From positions 1 through 64,000 of the forward strand of contig NZ_FOXF01000005.1 of the NCBI RefSeq assembly GCF_900115655.1: a DNA stretch of 64,000 bases, read 5' to 3'. Numbering within the stretch: position 1 is the stretch's first letter; every line of letters begins with the position of its first letter. The position numbers were made by a program, and so were the translations under genes. The notes below the pieces were generated by a model that had not been told where the DNA came from, ran no database searches, and saw only the letters and a list, made by a program, of their open reading frames with translations. Shown here one piece after another: positions 60,924 through 64,000 of this stretch. The stretch comes from Ruminobacter amylophilus (GTDB lineage Bacteria > Pseudomonadota > Gammaproteobacteria > Enterobacterales > Succinivibrionaceae).

Positions 60924-63900
60924 TTACTTAAGAAACTGACTCTTTGAAACCACTTTTCCACCGGTATATCCCTTAACAAGAACTCTCATAGAAGCACCAG
61001 GAATATTACCAAGATTTACGGTTCCGCCACTTACAGTGTAGCTGGTTCCGGTCACGAGATCCTGATAGGTACCATCGGTAGCACCGCTTACAGTCACATC
61101 ACCGCCACCTGTTCCAGGAATGGCAACAATGGCAACATCATTTTCGTACTGTCTTTCAAATACGAAAGGTTCGCCGTTAAGAACTTTCAGAGTTCCTCGT
61201 CTTAAAGCAATCGATGCCTTTCTTATTGCATTTAAATCTGTAATGTGACTGATGATTGGATCACCGTTATCAATTGTATCCCCGACATACAGTCTACCGG
61301 TGTCCTTCACGAGGTCGTCTGCACTGGTAAGATCCGGAGGTAGACCAACGCGAACTCCGGTTTCATCACCGGCATACATTACTGGAATACCGCGAACGGT
61401 CCATAGCACGTTGTATGCAAGGGCTGAATTAGCTCTGTCAGTACAGCAGTGCTGTGCACCTGAACCTGACCAGGTGTTATCCGGAGTAAGGTCATGATTC
61501 TGGAAGAAAGTTACCAACTTGGTCGGATCGGCATACCAGCTGTCAAATGAGTTAAAGACGTTAGCCAGTTCGTTTACCCCGCCCTTGGTTACGTTATTTC
61601 TGAAGGTACTCATTAATGAGAAGTCCAGAACAGAAATACCTGAATCTCCTGATTTTTCCGCACCAGCAGCAGACGTTCTGGTGTAGTACCAAGGATGCAG
61701 TTCTGAAGGAGTGTTATCACCGAATCCCTTAATCAGAGCTTCGCCGAATACAAACAAACCAGGCTTATACTTCTGCCACTTTGATGTCATAGCCATAACA
61801 TCCTCTCTAGGCATATGCTTAAGAGTATCTATACGAACAGCATCAATACCCATGTCAAGGTACATTCTCATCATGGCATTCATATAGTTCTGAACCTGCT
61901 CTGTTTCAGTTGTTAAGTCAACACAGTCACCAGCCATACTGCGCTGCTGTACTTCATCAACACTTTCCCAGTTGTTGGTGTAAGTTGAGTGATACCAGTA
62001 AGAATAAAGCTGCTGTCCTGAACCAGGAGACCAGTAATAATTATCGTATGGCTTTTCACTGTCAGCATTTCCATCCACAGGCACTGAAGCATCATTGAAG
62101 TGAACAGTGAACTTGGCGGAAGCATCTGGATCACCAGCGCAGACACGTCGATGCCATGTTGGAGCAACAGGATTGTCATTGTCACAGCGGTTATATGACT
62201 TATAATCACCTACATTCTTGACATACACATCTCCCATATTTATGCCGTCCTTGCCGTATTTAGCGTCGACATGATATTTGGTAGGAATTTTATCAAGATA
62301 TACCTGACCGCGAATACCGTAGTTACTTGAATGGTTAAGCACCACGTCCTGAACAACCTTGATTCCCTTGGCATGAGCTGCCTTAATGAAATCAAAATAA
62401 GTTGCACCAGGGCTTTCAAGTCTGAGATCCGGCTGGAACCAGTCATATGCATGGTAACCGTGATAATCAAGACCTGAACGGTTTTCTACCGGTGGAGTAA
62501 TCCAAATTGCGGTGAATCCCATTGATTTGATGTAGTCAAGCTGTTCAATCAGTCCCTTAAAGTCACCTCTCCAGCTTGGGTCATCAATATCAAAACGGTC
62601 ACGACAATAATAGTTGTTGTCCTTATCACCATCGTAGTAACGTGCTGTTACGACAAAATAGATTGTCTCATCACGGAAATCAGTTGATGCTGAAACAGCA
62701 GGATTCTGCGATTTGATAAACCAGAAGAAGTGCTGTTCCTGTTTAGCACCGTTACTGCCTACAACAAGAGCGCGAAGTCTGTATGCTGTGCCTAACTTAT
62801 CAGTGGAAGTATCCTTTAATGAAATCGGACCGGTATACTTGGTTGATGAAGTAGTTGGTTCAGTATTATCCAGTGTGTAGTAGATAGTAGCATCAGTACC
62901 GTTTCTGTCGGCATCCTCGGTAGTTAAAGTAACAACCTGATCTTCATGGTAACTGCCTGGAATAAGACTTGGAACAATGAATGGAGCAGAATCAACACCA
63001 TCTAATCCTTCGGCAGTGGAGTCAAAACCTGCTGTACTGAGGTCATTCCAAGGAATATTGTTGGTGAGAACACTATCATCAGGATCTACCTCAGGATCAA
63101 CCTTGCCGCCACCGGAAACCTTAGTAGCTGATCCAGAAAGAACACAGGAATCAATTACAGTCCACTTTCCGTCATAACATCCCGCTGAAGGAGCATTGGT
63201 CAAATCACCTGTAATTTTCTCTCCGCCTTTCAGGAATATGACGTTGACTTTGCTTTCTGTTATTGCTGAAGTGTCATAGAAAGACCATGAACTGTCTTCT
63301 GAAGCAGTAGTCATGGCTGAACCAGGCCATTCACCTGCCAGTACCCCTGAATCATTCCAGATATAGATACCGTCAGCAACTCCCTTATAGTAGATTCCCT
63401 TCTTCTCAGGAACAACACTTGTGCCTTCAGCAAGTTCGAATGTATAGGATTTAGATACACTCTTACCTTCACTGGTAACAGTGAGAACCACTGTCTTGGT
63501 TCCCCCCTGGGTATAGGTCACGGTCGGATTCTTACCGGTTGCAGTCTTACCGTCATCCAAATCCCAGCTGTATGTCTGAGGTTTTGAAACTTTAACAGTT
63601 GAATAGGCTGTTAAAGTGCCTTTCAGACCGTTAAAATCATAAGTGAAATCAACTTCAAAATCACCTGTTGCTCCGACGGTAACATTCTTTGTTGCAGGTT
63701 GACTTTCCGCTTTGCCGTCAGAAGCAGTCAAAGTAACAATGTAAGTACCTTCCTTGGCATAAGTATGAGTACCGCTTTCAGTCTCAGAAGTTGAACCGTC
63801 TCCGAAATTCCACTTATAAGTGAGAGTATCTCCATCTTCGTCTGTTGATTCGGATGCATAGGTTAATGTTAAACCATCAACACTTGACTTAATTTTAGCA

Positions 63901-64000
63901 ACCGGAGCATGATTGCCGGATGTAACGGTAATCTTTTTAAAAACTGTTTCACTGTTTACCTTACCATCAGAAACAGTAAGTTTAATGGTATATTCACCTT
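60924..64000 (-). CDS. PKD-domain GH13 amylase, partial (5' end outside the window)
   Basis: The frame stays open to the right edge; at least 1024 residues are present. The apparent start at 63731 is an internal TTG inside a PKD domain. Visible order: part of a PKD domain, a full PKD (YKWNFGDGS near 63810), a divergent third PKD (YSWDLDDGK), a CBM26-like module (GEWPGSAM), a CHB_HEX-like beta domain (IYYTLDNTEPTTSSTKY), then GH13. Catalytic residues: nucleophile Asp at 61827-61829 (AVRIDT), Glu at 61740-61742 (VFGEAL), Asp at 61491-61493 (QNHDLTP). The barrel is unlike the MalS pair and nearer to CGTase/amylase subfamilies. A short tail (KVVSKSQFLK) ends the protein. Confidence 0.9.
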   Translation of the reverse strand, partial: GEYTIKLTVSDGKVNSETVFKKITVTSGNHAPVAKIKSSVDGLTLTYASESTDEDGDTLTYKWNFGDGSTSETESGTHTYAKEGTYIVTLTASDGKAESQPATKNVTVGATGDFEVDFTYDFNGLKGTLTAYSTVKVSKPQTYSWDLDDGKTATGKNPTVTYTQGGTKTVVLTVTSEGKSVSKSYTFELAEGTSVVPEKKGIYYKGVADGIYIWNDSGVLAGEWPGSAMTTASEDSSWSFYDTSAITESKVNVIFLKGGEKITGDLTNAPSAGCYDGKWTVIDSCVLSGSATKVSGGGKVDPEVDPDDSVLTNNIPWNDLSTAGFDSTAEGLDGVDSAPFIVPSLIPGSYHEDQVVTLTTEDADRNGTDATIYYTLDNTEPTTSSTKYTGPISLKDTSTDKLGTAYRLRALVVGSNGAKQEQHFFWFIKSQNPAVSASTDFRDETIYFVVTARYYDGDKDNNYYCRDRFDIDDPSWRGDFKGLIEQLDYIKSMGFTAIWITPPVENRSGLDYHGYHAYDWFQPDLRLESPGATYFDFIKAAHAKGIKVVQDVVLNHSSNYGIRGQVYLDKIPTKYHVDAKYGKDGINMGDVYVKNVGDYKSYNRCDNDNPVAPTWHRRVCAGDPDASAKFTVHFNDASVPVDGNADSEKPYDNYYWSPGSGQQLYSYWYHSTYTNNWESVDEVQQRSMAGDCVDLTTETEQVQNYMNAMMRMYLDMGIDAVRIDTLKHMPREDVMAMTSKWQKYKPGLFVFGEALIKGFGDNTPSELHPWYYTRTSAAGAEKSGDSGISVLDFSLMSTFRNNVTKGGVNELANVFNSFDSWYADPTKLVTFFQNHDLTPDNTWSGSGAQHCCTDRANSALAYNVLWTVRGIPVMYAGDETGVRVGLPPDLTSADDLVKDTGRLYVGDTIDNGDPIISHITDLNAIRKASIALRRGTLKVLNGEPFVFERQYENDVAIVAIPGTGGGDVTVSGATDGTYQDLVTGTSYTVSGGTVNLGNIPGASMRVLVKGYTGGKVVSKSQFLK

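Noticed and set aside
63731-63731. Apparent start codon for the last amylase gene
   Set aside because: It is an internal TTG in a PKD domain; the same frame continues open with PKD sequence to the window edge.

Overview
The window looks like an A+T-rich gammaproteobacterial chromosome. Several neighbourhoods keep the order known from Escherichia and Vibrio: barA next to rlmD, nadB divergent from rpoE-rseABC followed by lepA-lepB-rnc-era-recO, parC-plsC, pilT-pilU divergent from yggS-proC, and the S10-spc-alpha ribosomal operons. A clostridial-type ferredoxin and a set of large, exported, multidomain starch-degrading enzymes point to an anaerobic, amylolytic gut or rumen bacterium. The family Succinivibrionaceae (a Ruminobacter- or Succinivibrio-like organism) is my best guess. 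This is inference from gene content, not a sequence match. No rRNA, tRNA, insertion sequence, prophage or CRISPR array was seen.

Layout. 1-5.1 kb: rlmD and the hybrid kinase gene barA, divergent. 5.1-13.4 kb (minus strand): envelope-stress operon rpoE-rseA-rseB-rseC, then lepA-lepB-rnc-era-recO, with a sigma-E-type promoter before rpoE. 13.7-15.4 kb: nadB. 15.4-19.9 kb (minus): a metal/siderophore/B12-type ABC permease and ATPase, a small 2[4Fe-4S] ferredoxin, and the twitching ATPases pilU and pilT. 20-21.6 kb: yggS and proC. 21.7-25.8 kb (minus): yggU, yggT, a plsC-type acyltransferase and parC. 26.2-29.9 kb: an L,D-transpeptidase, an acidic orphan protein (minus), an O-antigen-ligase/Wzy-like membrane protein and ribA. 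30-32.2 kb: a MalS-type alpha-amylase. 32.4-47.4 kb (minus): alpha, spc and S10 operons. 47.7-54.6 kb (minus): arginine genes argH, argG, argF, argB, argC, argE, with ArgR-like boxes before argC. 54.8-64 kb (minus): two giant PKD-domain amylases; the second runs off the right edge.

The most unusual feature is that the alpha-operon region carries two full-length genes for the RNA polymerase alpha subunit, one on each side of rplQ. The first (rpoA1) is in the usual place. The second (rpoA2) lies beyond a rho-independent terminator and has its own near-consensus sigma-70 promoter. The two proteins have diverged in complementary parts of the N-terminal dimerisation/assembly domain but both keep an intact C-terminal domain. 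Both start with TTG. This suggests a heterodimeric or exchangeable alpha, comparable to what is known in Francisella.

Other points of interest are an alpha-operon promoter nested inside the hairpin that ends the spc operon, a recognisable S4-binding leader before rpsM, an S10 leader, a circularly permuted MalS beside a non-permuted MalS-like domain in a 1959-residue lipoprotein, a Gly at the quinolone-resistance position 84 of ParC, and phased TTAACAT repeats in front of the PKD amylase. Several start codons were moved from the longest open frame to the position supported by ribosome binding sites and family alignment; each such choice is stated.
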